Shown one piece after another: positions 1-6,746 of a DNA stretch of 12,598 bases. The notes beneath the pieces are model-generated. The model ran no database searches, was not told the origin of the DNA, and worked only from the letters and a program-made list of their open reading frames with translations. Each line of letters begins with the position of its first letter. Within the stretch, counting starts at the first letter, position 1. The DNA is from Pseudomonas sp. (GTDB lineage: Bacteria; Pseudomonadota; Gammaproteobacteria; Pseudomonadales; Pseudomonadaceae), in NCBI GenBank assembly GCA_029239415.1, contig JAQZAY010000084.1:1-12598 (forward strand). The letters run 5' to 3'. A program made the position numbers and the translations under genes.

Positions 1-78
1 CTCGACGAGCTTTTCCTGACCGAGGATCTGGGTGGAAAGAAAGGTGCGCAGCGCCACGAGCGCTTCACGGTGTTCCAT
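1..78 (-). CDS. MoxR-family AAA+ ATPase, N-terminal fragment
   Basis: Only the first 26 codons are present; the gene runs off the left edge. Read on the minus strand from the ATG at 78-76 they give MEHREALVALRTFLSTQILG followed by QEKLVE. This matches the usual beginning of MoxR AAA+ ATPases, where a short helix and the 'ILGQE.L' motif precede the Walker A motif, which would lie outside the window. A Shine-Dalgarno-like AGGAAG sits about 8 bases upstream of the ATG. MoxR ATPases act as cytoplasmic chaperones, often encoded with DUF58 and von Willebrand factor A proteins; those partners cannot be seen here. The gene is transcribed divergently from the DUF2235 gene across the 79-304 spacer. The identification rests on a short peptide, but the match is characteristic. 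Confidence 0.75.
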   Translation of the reverse strand, partial: MEHREALVALRTFLSTQILGQEKLVE

Positions 79-290
79 CGTCGAGACTTCCTGGTTGAGC
101 GCCGGGATGGGTTGGCGAACCACCGCACAGGCAAGGGTGGCTACTTTAATGCATCCGCCCCCCTGCCGACCAATGGCGACAGACAAATAACACCTGGCCA
201 TGCAGGCGTCGCGTCCATTTTTCCAGCCTTCGCATGCCCATGCGCCGATTCACACAGGACGCGCCGCTGCCTTCCATGGCGTTTTAGTCC

Positions 291-297
291 AAGGAAG
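291..297 (+). promoter_or_regulatory. Shine-Dalgarno site that decides the start of the DUF2235 gene
   Basis: AAGGAAG lies 7 bases before the ATG at 305, an ideal spacing. It is only 1 base before the in-frame ATG at 299 and is internal to the longer reading frame that opens at 200. This favours 305 as the true start. The rest of the 79-304 spacer holds no promoter I can call with confidence on either strand. Confidence 0.6.
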
Positions 298-304
298 CAT
301 GAGC

Positions 305-1588
305 ATGAACCGACCATCAGGTCATCCTGAAACGCTGCGCATCGGCGTATTCTTCGATGGCACGGGCAACAATCGCATCAACAGTCTCGAGGCAGTCGAA
401 GGGCTGCCTGTCGAGAGACAAGGCAACAGTTACGCCAATGCGTTGACCAATGTCGCGCTGCTGTACGACCTGTACCGGTCCACGCCCCAGCCACTCGCTG
501 GGGCGCAGAGGGTCGAGCGGTTGTACGTAGAGGGCGTCGGCACGACCCAGCGGCAGGCGGATTCGTTCTGGAGTCAGGCCACCGGACGCGGGCGCACCGG
601 GGTTGTCGAACGCGTCGAACAGGCCAGCCAGGCGCTGGCCGGTCAGGTGGCGCGGCACTCTCGGGTACCGGCCGCCGGCCAGCCTCTCCGGTTGCAGGTC
701 GACCTGTTCGGCTTCAGTCGGGGCGCGGCTGCCGCCCGGCACCTGGCCAACGACCTGCACCGTGGCCAGCAGAGCCGGTTCGCACGCACCCTGTTCGAAC
801 AGGTCGGCGTGGCCTGTACGGTCTCGATCGGCTTCATCGGACTGTTCGACACGGTCGTGGCTGTCCTGGCGCCCTTCGACGATGACCGGGGCGGCCTGGA
901 CCTGACGCTCGCACCAGGCGTGGCGGAGCAGGTGGTGCACCTGGTCGCCGGCGATGAGCATCGCTACCACTTTCCGCTGGTGCCGACGGCGAACGACATC
1001 GTGCTGCCGGGCGCGCATTCGGACGTCGGGGGTGGATATCCGCCGTCACTGCAAGAGCGCGTGCTGATGTGCAAGCCGCGGTCGAACCGTGTGCCTGTGA
1101 CCACCCCCGTGGAACAGACCGCTGCGTATCGCGAAGTGGCCGCACTGCTCGAGACGATGCCTGACACCCGCCTGGTGACGTGGGAGCGCGCCTTGACGTC
1201 GCGGCGTGGACGGGGCGACGAGCCGGCGGAAAAACAGGTTTACGCAGCCGTGCTGCGCGAGCGCGAGGTGCAAGGGCACCTGTCCCGTGTCGCGCTACGC
1301 ATCATGCATGCCAGGGCGCGGCGTGCTGGGGTGCCCATGATGGCGATCGATGAGCAGGACACGCGCCTGACACTGCCGGAGGAGGTGCGCCCGCTTGCCG
1401 ACAAGCTCCACGCGTTCGCCCTGGGGGAGCGCCAAGCAGCGGCGTTGACGCTGGAGGAGCGGCAGTTGCTGGCCTCGCGCTACATCCACACCTCGGCGAA
1501 CTGGAACCCGGTCAAGGGGCTGCGTCATAGCGAGCTCGACGCCGTCTACCTCAACCGACCGGCGCCGGCGGGGCGGCGGCAGGTCTGA
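305..1588 (+). CDS. DUF2235 / Tle1-like alpha/beta-hydrolase (putative T6SS phospholipase effector)
   Basis: This 427-residue protein has the hallmarks of the DUF2235 family, which includes the Tle1-type phospholipase effectors of type VI secretion. The N-terminal strand carries FFDGTGNN (residues 16-23), followed by YVEGVGT (74-80). The nucleophile elbow GFSRG places the catalytic serine at 138. IGLFDTV puts an Asp at 182, and GAHSDVGGGY (236-245) follows. A C-terminal YIHTSANW puts His395 in position to complete a triad; which Asp and His act is my inference. There is no signal peptide or membrane segment, as expected for a T6SS cargo. Start 305 is chosen because AAGGAAG is 7 bases upstream; an in-frame extension to 200 adds 35 residues with no family resemblance. 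The protein is shorter than many Tle1 effectors and there is no VgrG, PAAR or obvious immunity gene beside it. It could instead be a non-secreted DUF2235 esterase. Confidence 0.85.
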   Translation: MNRPSGHPETLRIGVFFDGTGNNRINSLEAVEGLPVERQGNSYANALTNVALLYDLYRSTPQPLAGAQRVERLYVEGVGTTQRQADSFWSQATGRGRTGVVERVEQASQALAGQVARHSRVPAAGQPLRLQVDLFGFSRGAAAARHLANDLHRGQQSRFARTLFEQVGVACTVSIGFIGLFDTVVAVLAPFDDDRGGLDLTLAPGVAEQVVHLVAGDEHRYHFPLVPTANDIVLPGAHSDVGGGYPPSLQERVLMCKPRSNRVPVTTPVEQTAAYREVAALLETMPDTRLVTWERALTSRRGRGDEPAEKQVYAAVLREREVQGHLSRVALRIMHARARRAGVPMMAIDEQDTRLTLPEEVRPLADKLHAFALGERQAAALTLEERQLLASRYIHTSANWNPVKGLRHSELDAVYLNRPAPAGRRQV

Positions 1589-1589
1589 G

Positions 1590-1618
1590 CCTGGCCGGCG
1601 CTCGGCGGGCGCGCCAGG
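1590..1618. terminator. Stem-loop between convergent genes
   Basis: CCTGGC at 1590-1595 pairs with GCCAGG at 1613-1618, and the GC-rich interior can form further pairs. It occupies the 35-base gap between the stops of the DUF2235 gene and the oppositely oriented reductase, the right place for a shared bidirectional terminator. There is no T-tract on either side, so termination is inferred from position. Confidence 0.4.
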
Positions 1619-1623
1619 GTGTC

Positions 1624-2685
1624 TCAGGGAATCAGGCGTTGCGCACGCAACTGATCGAACACGTCGAAGAACGCCTGGTCGCTGGCCTGGTAGGCCGTGA
1701 AGCCCAGGCGTCGACTCTTGGACATGTCGGTCACCACCTCGATCGGGCGCCCCAGGTCGGCATCGGTGTGCCAGGGCGACACCAGTCGATTCATGTCAGG
1801 CTCCTGCAGGCCGTTCGTTTCGGCGATCTGACGCCAGGTCGGCGCATCGTCGGCCATCTGCGTTTCCAGGGGCGACAGTTGCGCGGGATAGTCGGCTGCC
1901 TCCAGGCCGAAGTACTCGGCGATCCTGCTCCACATCCATTTCCAACGGAATACATCGCCGTTGGTGACGTTGAACGCCTGGTCGAAGGCCGCTGGCGTGG
2001 TGGCGGCCCAGAGCTGTTGCTGCGCCAGCTGGCGAGCGTCGGTCATGTCGGTGAGGCTGTCCCATTGGACGCGCGAGCCTGGGAAGACGAAGGGGCGGCC
2101 CAGGTGCTTGCACACGGTGGCGTAGACGGCGAGGGTGGTCGCCATGTTCATGGCGTTGCCGACCGCGACACCGGTGACCGTGTGCGGACGGTGCACGTTC
2201 CAGGTGAAGCCGTCACGCTCGGCAGCGCTGAACAGTTCGTCTTCCTGGGCGTAGTAGAAGTTCTCGACGTCCAGGCGACCTTGGTCTTCGCGGAACGGCG
2301 TGTGGGGCAACTGGCCTTTGCCGTAGGCATCAAAGGGTCCGAGGTAGTGTTTCAGGCCCGTGACCAAGGTGACGTGACGCACGCTCTTGGTGGGGCGCAG
2401 CGCGTCGAGCAGGTTGCGCACCATGGCGGCGTTGACCTGGATGTTCAGGGCTTCGCTGGCCTGCCGCGACCAGGTCGTGATGAACACATGGGTCGGCTGC
2501 TGGCCGGCCAGGGCGGTTGCCAGGGAAGCCGGGTCCTGTAGGTCGGCGGCCAACGGGGTCACGCCAGGTTGCTGGCCCGGATGGCGCGACAGGGCGGTGA
2601 CGGGCCACCCTTGCTCGACCAGCAGGTGGGTGAGGGCGCTGCCGACGATACCGCTGGCACCGACGACCATGGCTGTCTGATTCAT
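1624..2685 (-). CDS. PRISE-type SDR reductase (progesterone 5-beta-reductase / iridoid synthase-like)
   Basis: This 353-residue cytoplasmic NADPH-dependent enzyme belongs to the atypical short-chain dehydrogenases. The Rossmann motif VVGASGIVG (residues 7-15) opens the protein. The family signature TGLKHYLGPF (109-118) supplies Lys112, and NFYYAQED (142-149) supplies the Tyr144/145 pair; these match the Lys and Tyr of plant progesterone 5-beta-reductases. NGDVFRWKWMW (242-252) is another block typical of the family. Characterised members reduce the C=C bond of activated enones (1,4-reduction); the substrate here cannot be told from sequence. The ATG at 2685 is preferred because AGGAG lies 6 bases upstream; the longer open frame to 2898 lacks family resemblance. 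It is transcribed divergently from the beta-CASP nuclease. NmrA-like NAD-binding protein is a looser alternative label. Confidence 0.85.
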   Translation of the reverse strand: MNQTAMVVGASGIVGSALTHLLVEQGWPVTALSRHPGQQPGVTPLAADLQDPASLATALAGQQPTHVFITTWSRQASEALNIQVNAAMVRNLLDALRPTKSVRHVTLVTGLKHYLGPFDAYGKGQLPHTPFREDQGRLDVENFYYAQEDELFSAAERDGFTWNVHRPHTVTGVAVGNAMNMATTLAVYATVCKHLGRPFVFPGSRVQWDSLTDMTDARQLAQQQLWAATTPAAFDQAFNVTNGDVFRWKWMWSRIAEYFGLEAADYPAQLSPLETQMADDAPTWRQIAETNGLQEPDMNRLVSPWHTDADLGRPIEVVTDMSKSRRLGFTAYQASDQAFFDVFDQLRAQRLIP

Positions 2686-2780
2686 GCTGTTCTCCTGTGG
2701 GTATGGTCGTCTGAGGACGCAGAGGCCGCCGTGTTCCATCGCATCGACCGTTGGGCCGATCCCGGTGCGAGGCGTTGAAA

Positions 2781-2823
2781 CTTGCGCCCTGCCAGCGGGC
2801 CGAACGCTTCTCCAGGGCGCAAG
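2781..2823. repeat. 11-bp perfect inverted repeat in the divergent spacer
   Basis: CTTGCGCCCTG at 2781-2791 is exactly complementary to CAGGGCGCAAG at 2813-2823, with a 21-base spacer. It lies upstream of the beta-CASP nuclease start and could be a leader RNA hairpin or a two-half-site operator. No known regulator motif is recognised. Confidence 0.65.
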
Positions 2824-2868
2824 GCTGGCACGCACCCTCAACCGCAGGTCACTGCCAGCGCAGGGTGC
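2824..2868. repeat. Second set of inverted repeats in the leader of the beta-CASP gene
   Basis: GCTGGC (2824-2829) is complementary to GCCAGC (2854-2859), and GCACCCT (2832-2838) to AGGGTGC (2862-2868). The two pairings interlock, so as RNA they would be alternatives or a pseudoknot. In addition CTGCCAGCG occurs directly at 2789-2797 and 2852-2860, so GCTGGC could also pair back with 2791-2796. The block ends just before the AAGGA ribosome site at 2874-2878. Confidence 0.45.
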
Positions 2869-2884
2869 CGGCCAAGGAAACCCG

Positions 2885-4336
2885 ATGACGTCTCCCACGC
2901 TCGTTCATCGTGGTGGTCACGAAGGCGTGACCGGTTCCTGCCACCAGCTCTGGCTCGATGCCGAGCACAGTGTGCTGATCGACTGCGGTGCCTTCCAGGG
3001 GGCAGACCACGGCGATGACGAGGAGGATCGCCTGGCTCTGGGCTTTCCCGTCGACGGGATCAAAGCACTGATCGTGACCCATGTGCACCTCGACCATGTC
3101 GGGCGCATCCCCAACCTGTTGGCGGCTGGCTTCGACGGGCCCATCTTGTGCAGCGAACCGTCGGCCCGTTTGCTGCCGATCGTGCTGGAAGACGCGTTTC
3201 GCCTGGCGATCAGCCGTGATCCCGAGGCGCTGGAGCGCTACCTGAAGGTCATCGAACAGCGCATCATCGCCTTGCCCTACGGCACCTGGTTCACCTTGCA
3301 CGACGCCCCGACAAAGGGCTGCCAGCTGCGTCTGCAACCGGCCGGCCATGTGCTGGGGTCGGCCTACGTGGAACTGCAGTTCACCGACCCGGACGCGCAG
3401 CAGCGGGTGGTCTTCAGCGGCGACCTGGGCGCCTCGCATTCGCCGCTTCTGCCGGACCTGGAAGCGCCCGAACAGGCCGACCTGCTGATCCTGGAAAGCA
3501 CCTATGGCGACCGCTGCCACGAAGACCGCCGCCATCGGCGCGAGCGCTTGCAGGCGGTCATCGAACGCGCCTTGGCCGACCAAGGCACGGTGCTGATCCC
3601 GTCGTTCTGCATCGGCCGCACCCAGGACCTGCTCTACGAACTGGAAGCCATCCTGCACGAACGCTGTGCGGCCGCCGAGGCACCGGGTCCGGCCCGCGAC
3701 ACGGCGAGCACGGCGCCGGACATCGACTGGCCGGAGATCCCGATCATCCTCGATTCCCCTCTGGCCGGACGCTTCACCCAGGTCTACAAAGAACTGCGCG
3801 ACTTCTGGGATGAACCGGCCCGTCAGCGGGTGGAGCAGGAAGGCCGCAGGCCGTTTTCGTTCAGGCAGCTGGTGATCGTGGATGACCACGCCGAGCATGA
3901 ACGCATCGTCCGGCACCTGGCCGATAGCGCGCGCCCGGCCATCGTCATCGCCGGCAACGGCATGTGTGCCGGGGGGCGGATCGTGCGCTACCTGAAGACC
4001 TTGCTGGGCGATCCACGGCACAACGTGGTGTTCGTCGGGCATCAGGTCAAGGGCACGCCAGGGCATGACATCCAGACCTATGGTCCCGAGGGCGGTTACG
4101 TGTTGCTGGACGGCGAGCGCGTCGACATCCGGGCGGGCATCGACAGCGTCGGGGGCTATTCGGCCCATGCCGACCAGGCGGACCTGGTCGGGTGGGTGAC
4201 GCGCATGGCACAGTGGCCGACGGAAATCCGCTTGATCCATGGGGAATTGCAGGCCAAGCAGTGCCTGGCCGAGCTGTTGCACCGGCATTACCAGCAGGCG
4301 GGCCGGCAGGTGCGAATCGAGATTCCCCACGGGTGA
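2885..4336 (+). CDS. Metallo-beta-lactamase / beta-CASP nuclease (CPSF73-like, RNA-specificity family)
   Basis: This 483-residue protein combines an MBL fold with a beta-CASP insert, the architecture of RNA-processing nucleases such as CPSF73 and its prokaryotic relatives. The metal-binding HVHLDH (residues 66-71) gives His66, His68, Asp70 and His71. His155 in PAGHVLGSA and Asp180 in FSGDLG complete the usual MBL ligands. ILESTYGDR (202-210) carries the acidic motif A (Glu204). SFCIGRTQDLLYEL (240-253) and NGMCAGGRIVRYL (358-370) are beta-CASP blocks. GHQVKGTPGH (385-394) includes a candidate motif B His394, and YSAHAD (425-430) holds motif C His428. All expected catalytic residues are present. 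There is no KH domain and no signal peptide, so it should be cytoplasmic. ATG 2885 is chosen because AAGGA ends 6 bases upstream and the family similarity begins there. Its substrate, RNA or DNA, is not determined by sequence. Confidence 0.88.
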   Translation: MTSPTLVHRGGHEGVTGSCHQLWLDAEHSVLIDCGAFQGADHGDDEEDRLALGFPVDGIKALIVTHVHLDHVGRIPNLLAAGFDGPILCSEPSARLLPIVLEDAFRLAISRDPEALERYLKVIEQRIIALPYGTWFTLHDAPTKGCQLRLQPAGHVLGSAYVELQFTDPDAQQRVVFSGDLGASHSPLLPDLEAPEQADLLILESTYGDRCHEDRRHRRERLQAVIERALADQGTVLIPSFCIGRTQDLLYELEAILHERCAAAEAPGPARDTASTAPDIDWPEIPIILDSPLAGRFTQVYKELRDFWDEPARQRVEQEGRRPFSFRQLVIVDDHAEHERIVRHLADSARPAIVIAGNGMCAGGRIVRYLKTLLGDPRHNVVFVGHQVKGTPGHDIQTYGPEGGYVLLDGERVDIRAGIDSVGGYSAHADQADLVGWVTRMAQWPTEIRLIHGELQAKQCLAELLHRHYQQAGRQVRIEIPHG

Positions 4337-4351
4337 CCCGAGTCGGTGGGG
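4325..4351. terminator. Possible stem-loop at convergent gene ends
   Basis: CCCCAC (4325-4330) pairs with GTGGGG (4346-4351) around a 15-base loop spanning the beta-CASP stop codon, in the 31-base gap before the convergent endonuclease gene. There is no T-tract, and the stem overlaps coding sequence, so this is a weak call. Confidence 0.25.
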
Positions 4352-4367
4352 CAGGTCGCCGGCTAGC

Positions 4368-5333
4368 TCACTTGCAGTTGCCGGCCTTGCGGTAGCCAGC
4401 GGCCTGGGCCTGGGCCTCGGTGGTGAAGCGGGTCAGGTTCTTTTCGGCCACCTTGCCATAGCTCGGGCAACCCGACGGCAGGTGATAGAGCAGGCTCTTG
4501 CGGTTGCCTTGGATGTCGCCCGAGCCAGTCGCGGCCGCAGGCGCGCCGTCGGCCTTGGCCGGACGCGCAGCCGGGGTCGAAGCGTCCACCAGGCCATCGC
4601 CGACCGGCTTGTAGCCCAGCGTCCAGTGCCGCTCACCGGTCACGAAGGGGTTGGCGTGGCCCATGATCGCGGCGATGCGCTGGTTACGCTGCTTTTCCCA
4701 GGCGCTGACCGGGTACTGCGTGTCCCAGGCCATCAACAGCTGCTGCTGCTGGCGCGACATGTTCAGCTTGTAGCGATCGAACATGTAGAACGTGGTGCGT
4801 GCCACCAGCCCTTTGACCGCATCGCGGGGTTCGGCGGCGCGCTGCTGGAAGTCCACCTTGGTGGGGCATTGCCCATACTGCGATGCGGCGCCGGCGACCA
4901 TGCCGTAGTTGAAGTTGCTGCGATCACCGTTCACCTCGCCCACGGCGGGGTACAGGTTGAACAGGTTGGCTTCCATGGCACGGAACACCGGGTCGGCGTC
5001 GACGCAGTGCGCACGGCCGCCGTTCTGCCAGCACTGGCGTTGATGGCCGAAGGTCCAGGCCGGGACGATGTGTTCCCACTCGGTGCGTTCGGCACGGTTC
5101 TGCTGTTTGCGGGTCTGATAGCCACACGACTGCGCGTCGATCCGGCCCCCCGACTTGCCGACCCAGGTCCACTTGCAGCCACAGTACAGCTCGCCGGTGG
5201 CGCTGTTGCCCTGGTCGAAGTAGATCTTCTGCTTGGCCACGACCTTGGCTTCGGCAAAGGTGGCAGGAGGCGCGGCATGCGCGCTGGTGACGAGGGACAG
5301 GAGCAGCGTCAGGGCGTACAGCAATCGGGTCAT
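4368..5333 (-). CDS. Secreted endonuclease I (EndA/Dns family) with C-terminal Cys-containing module
   Basis: This 321-residue precursor starts with a clear Sec signal peptide: MTR, a Leu-rich core, then a cleavage site after SAHA (residue 20). The nuclease domain follows. [10 protein letters not shown] (84-93) carries the catalytic Glu87/His88 pair of the His-Me finger fold. [19 protein letters not shown] (123-141) supplies the metal-binding Asn135. Cys51, 53, 70, 101, 110 and 156 could form disulfides, as in periplasmic Vvn/Dns. Family members cut DNA non-specifically in the periplasm or medium. An Ala/Pro-rich linker (about 250-272) leads to an extra module (about 276-320) with [10 protein letters not shown], a [13 protein letters not shown] stretch and a final NC, resembling the Ada-type metal-binding module seen after other secreted nucleases. 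ATG 5333 is preferred: in-frame GTG (5339) and TTG (5345) exist, but none has a good ribosome site, and a TATAAT at 5371-5366 fits a short leader. Confidence 0.9.
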   Translation of the reverse strand: MTRLLYALTLLLSLVTSAHAAPPATFAEAKVVAKQKIYFDQGNSATGELYCGCKWTWVGKSGGRIDAQSCGYQTRKQQNRAERTEWEHIVPAWTFGHQRQCWQNGGRAHCVDADPVFRAMEANLFNLYPAVGEVNGDRSNFNYGMVAGAASQYGQCPTKVDFQQRAAEPRDAVKGLVARTTFYMFDRYKLNMSRQQQQLLMAWDTQYPVSAWEKQRNQRIAAIMGHANPFVTGERHWTLGYKPVGDGLVDASTPAARPAKADGAPAAATGSGDIQGNRKSLLYHLPSGCPSYGKVAEKNLTRFTTEAQAQAAGYRKAGNCK

Positions 5334-5365
5334 GGTCACGGGCAAGGGCAGGGAATGGAGCGCGG

Positions 5366-5371
5366 ATTATA
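5366..5371 (-). promoter_or_regulatory. Consensus -10 box (TATAAT) of the endonuclease gene
   Basis: On the minus strand a perfect TATAAT is read from 5371 to 5366, about 33 bases before the ATG at 5333, giving a predicted leader of roughly 25 bases. The -35 element is poor: the best candidate is TTGGGG with a 15-base spacer. The call rests on the -10 hexamer and its position. Confidence 0.5.
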
Positions 5372-5494
5372 CGCACAAACCGTTTCCCCCAAGGCTGTCA
5401 GAGCAGGTGAGGCACAGGGGGAGCATTTTCCCTGAAGGGATATCCAACGTCGGCGGCTTTTCAGGGTCTGACCTGTTTCGCCATTTCATTGACC

Positions 5495-5501
5495 AGGAGG
5501 G
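5495..5501 (+). promoter_or_regulatory. Strong Shine-Dalgarno site of the MFS gene
   Basis: AGGAGGG lies 3 bases before the ATG at 5505 and fixes that start. Upstream, TCCCT and AGGGA (5429-5440) form a short inverted repeat with a 2-base centre. It might be an operator but is too short to call. Confidence 0.7.
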
Positions 5502-5504
5502 TTC

Positions 5505-6701
5505 ATGAGTCGCTTCGAACACGCAGAGCCTGCCGTGCCCAGGCAGGCAGACGATACCGTGGGCGCGCGTGCGGTCCAGGGCGGCAAGCGCGCGACACGC
5601 CTGTCGTTCTTCATCGCCGGGTTCGCCTTGTCCTGCTGGGCGCCGTTGGTGCCCTTCGTCCAGGCCCGCATCGGGGCCGATGCGGCGACGCTGGGGCACA
5701 TCCTGCTGTGCCTGGGGCTGGGGGCGGTGATCGGCATGCCTGCCTCGGGAGCGTGCTGTGCGCGGGTCGGCGCCAAGCCGGTGATCGTGACCGGTGCACT
5801 GTGCCTGCTGCTGATCCTGCCGCTGCTTTCGGTGTTGTCCACGCCCCTGGCCTTGGGGGTGTGCCTGCTGGTGTTCGGCGCTGCCGTGGGCGCCATCGAT
5901 GTCGCTGCCAACATTCATGGGATGGCGGTGCAGGATGCGGCCGGTGTACCACTGATGTCGGGTTTCCATGGGCTCTACAGTGTCGGCGGGCTGGTCGGCG
6001 CGAGCAGCATGGCGGGCCTGATCGCCAGTGGCGTGGGGCTGGGTGCCTCGACGTTGAGTGCCGCTGCCGTCGTGCTGGTGTGCCTGGCGGTGGCCGTGCC
6101 GGGGTTCCTGCGCACGGCTGCCAGCCCAGGCGGCGTGTTGCTGGCTGTGCCCAGGGGCATCGTGCTGACGTTGGGCGTGCTGATTTTGATCTGCTTTCTC
6201 AGCGAGGGCGCCATGCTGGACTGGGGGGCGGTGCTGCTGACCCAGGAAAAGCAGGTCGACGTCTCGCTGTCAGGGGTCGGTTACGCCGTGTTCGCCCTGG
6301 CCATGACGGCGATCCGCCTGGTGGGCGACCGACTGGTGGCGCGTTTCGGCGAACTCAGGATACTGGTGGTCGGCTTCGTCTTCACCGCCTTGGGCGTGGC
6401 GGTCACCGCTTTGTGCGAGAGCTTGGTCGGCGTGTTGCTGGGGCTGTTCATCGCAGGCCTGGCGGTCGGCAACGTGGTGCCGGCGCTGTTCACCCTGGTC
6501 GGCCGCCAGCAGGTGATGCCGGTGCAGTCGGCCGTGGCTGCCGTCAGCATCTGCGGTTACCTCGGCGTGCTGCTCGGCCCTGCACTGATCGGTTACGTGG
6601 CGCACTGGACCGGGCTGGTCGAGGCGTTCTGCGGAGTGTCGGTGCTGTTGCTGCTGGCTATGTGCGCGGTACCGCGTCTGCGCACGCTACGGGCCGGCTG
6701 A
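5505..6701 (+). CDS. MFS transporter, YbjJ-like
   Basis: This 398-residue inner-membrane protein has a polar cytoplasmic N-terminus of about 30 residues, then alternating hydrophobic segments consistent with the 12-helix major facilitator fold. IDVAANIHGMAVQ (131-143) and LMSGFHGLYSVGGLVGAS (150-167) are distinctive of the YbjJ-like subgroup of MFS proteins, which are mostly of unknown substrate. A loop near 'CARVGAKPVIV' (85-95) takes the place of the classical cytoplasmic motif A. The strong ribosome site supports the start. No regulator or catabolic gene lies beside it, so neither substrate nor direction of transport can be inferred. It is divergent from the endonuclease gene and convergent with the NEL ligase gene. 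Confidence 0.88.
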   Translation: MSRFEHAEPAVPRQADDTVGARAVQGGKRATRLSFFIAGFALSCWAPLVPFVQARIGADAATLGHILLCLGLGAVIGMPASGACCARVGAKPVIVTGALCLLLILPLLSVLSTPLALGVCLLVFGAAVGAIDVAANIHGMAVQDAAGVPLMSGFHGLYSVGGLVGASSMAGLIASGVGLGASTLSAAAVVLVCLAVAVPGFLRTAASPGGVLLAVPRGIVLTLGVLILICFLSEGAMLDWGAVLLTQEKQVDVSLSGVGYAVFALAMTAIRLVGDRLVARFGELRILVVGFVFTALGVAVTALCESLVGVLLGLFIAGLAVGNVVPALFTLVGRQQVMPVQSAVAAVSICGYLGVLLGPALIGYVAHWTGLVEAFCGVSVLLLLAMCAVPRLRTLRAG

Positions 6702-6709
6702 CAGCCAGT

Positions 6710-6736
6710 CCGGTGGCCTGGAGACCCGGCCACCGG
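6710..6736. terminator. 9-bp stem-loop between convergent MFS and NEL genes
   Basis: CCGGTGGCC (6710-6718) and GGCCACCGG (6728-6736) form a perfect 9-bp stem with a 9-base loop. It sits in the 45-base gap between two converging stop codons and would fold on both strands. No T-run follows on either strand, so termination is inferred from the stem and its location. Confidence 0.5.
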
Positions 6737-6746
6737 GTCGTGCTCG

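Noticed and set aside
200..304. 35-codon N-terminal extension of the DUF2235 protein
   Set aside because: No ribosome site before the ATG at 200, no family resemblance in the extension, and a well-spaced AAGGAAG supports the start at 305.
2686..2898. N-terminal extension of the reductase to 2898
   Set aside because: The Rossmann motif starts right after the ATG at 2685, which has AGGAG 6 bases upstream; the extension runs across the divergent spacer and into the beta-CASP gene.
4239..5435. 398-codon plus-strand open frame opposite the endonuclease gene
   Set aside because: It overlaps the end of the beta-CASP gene and all of the endonuclease I gene, and lacks any family motif.
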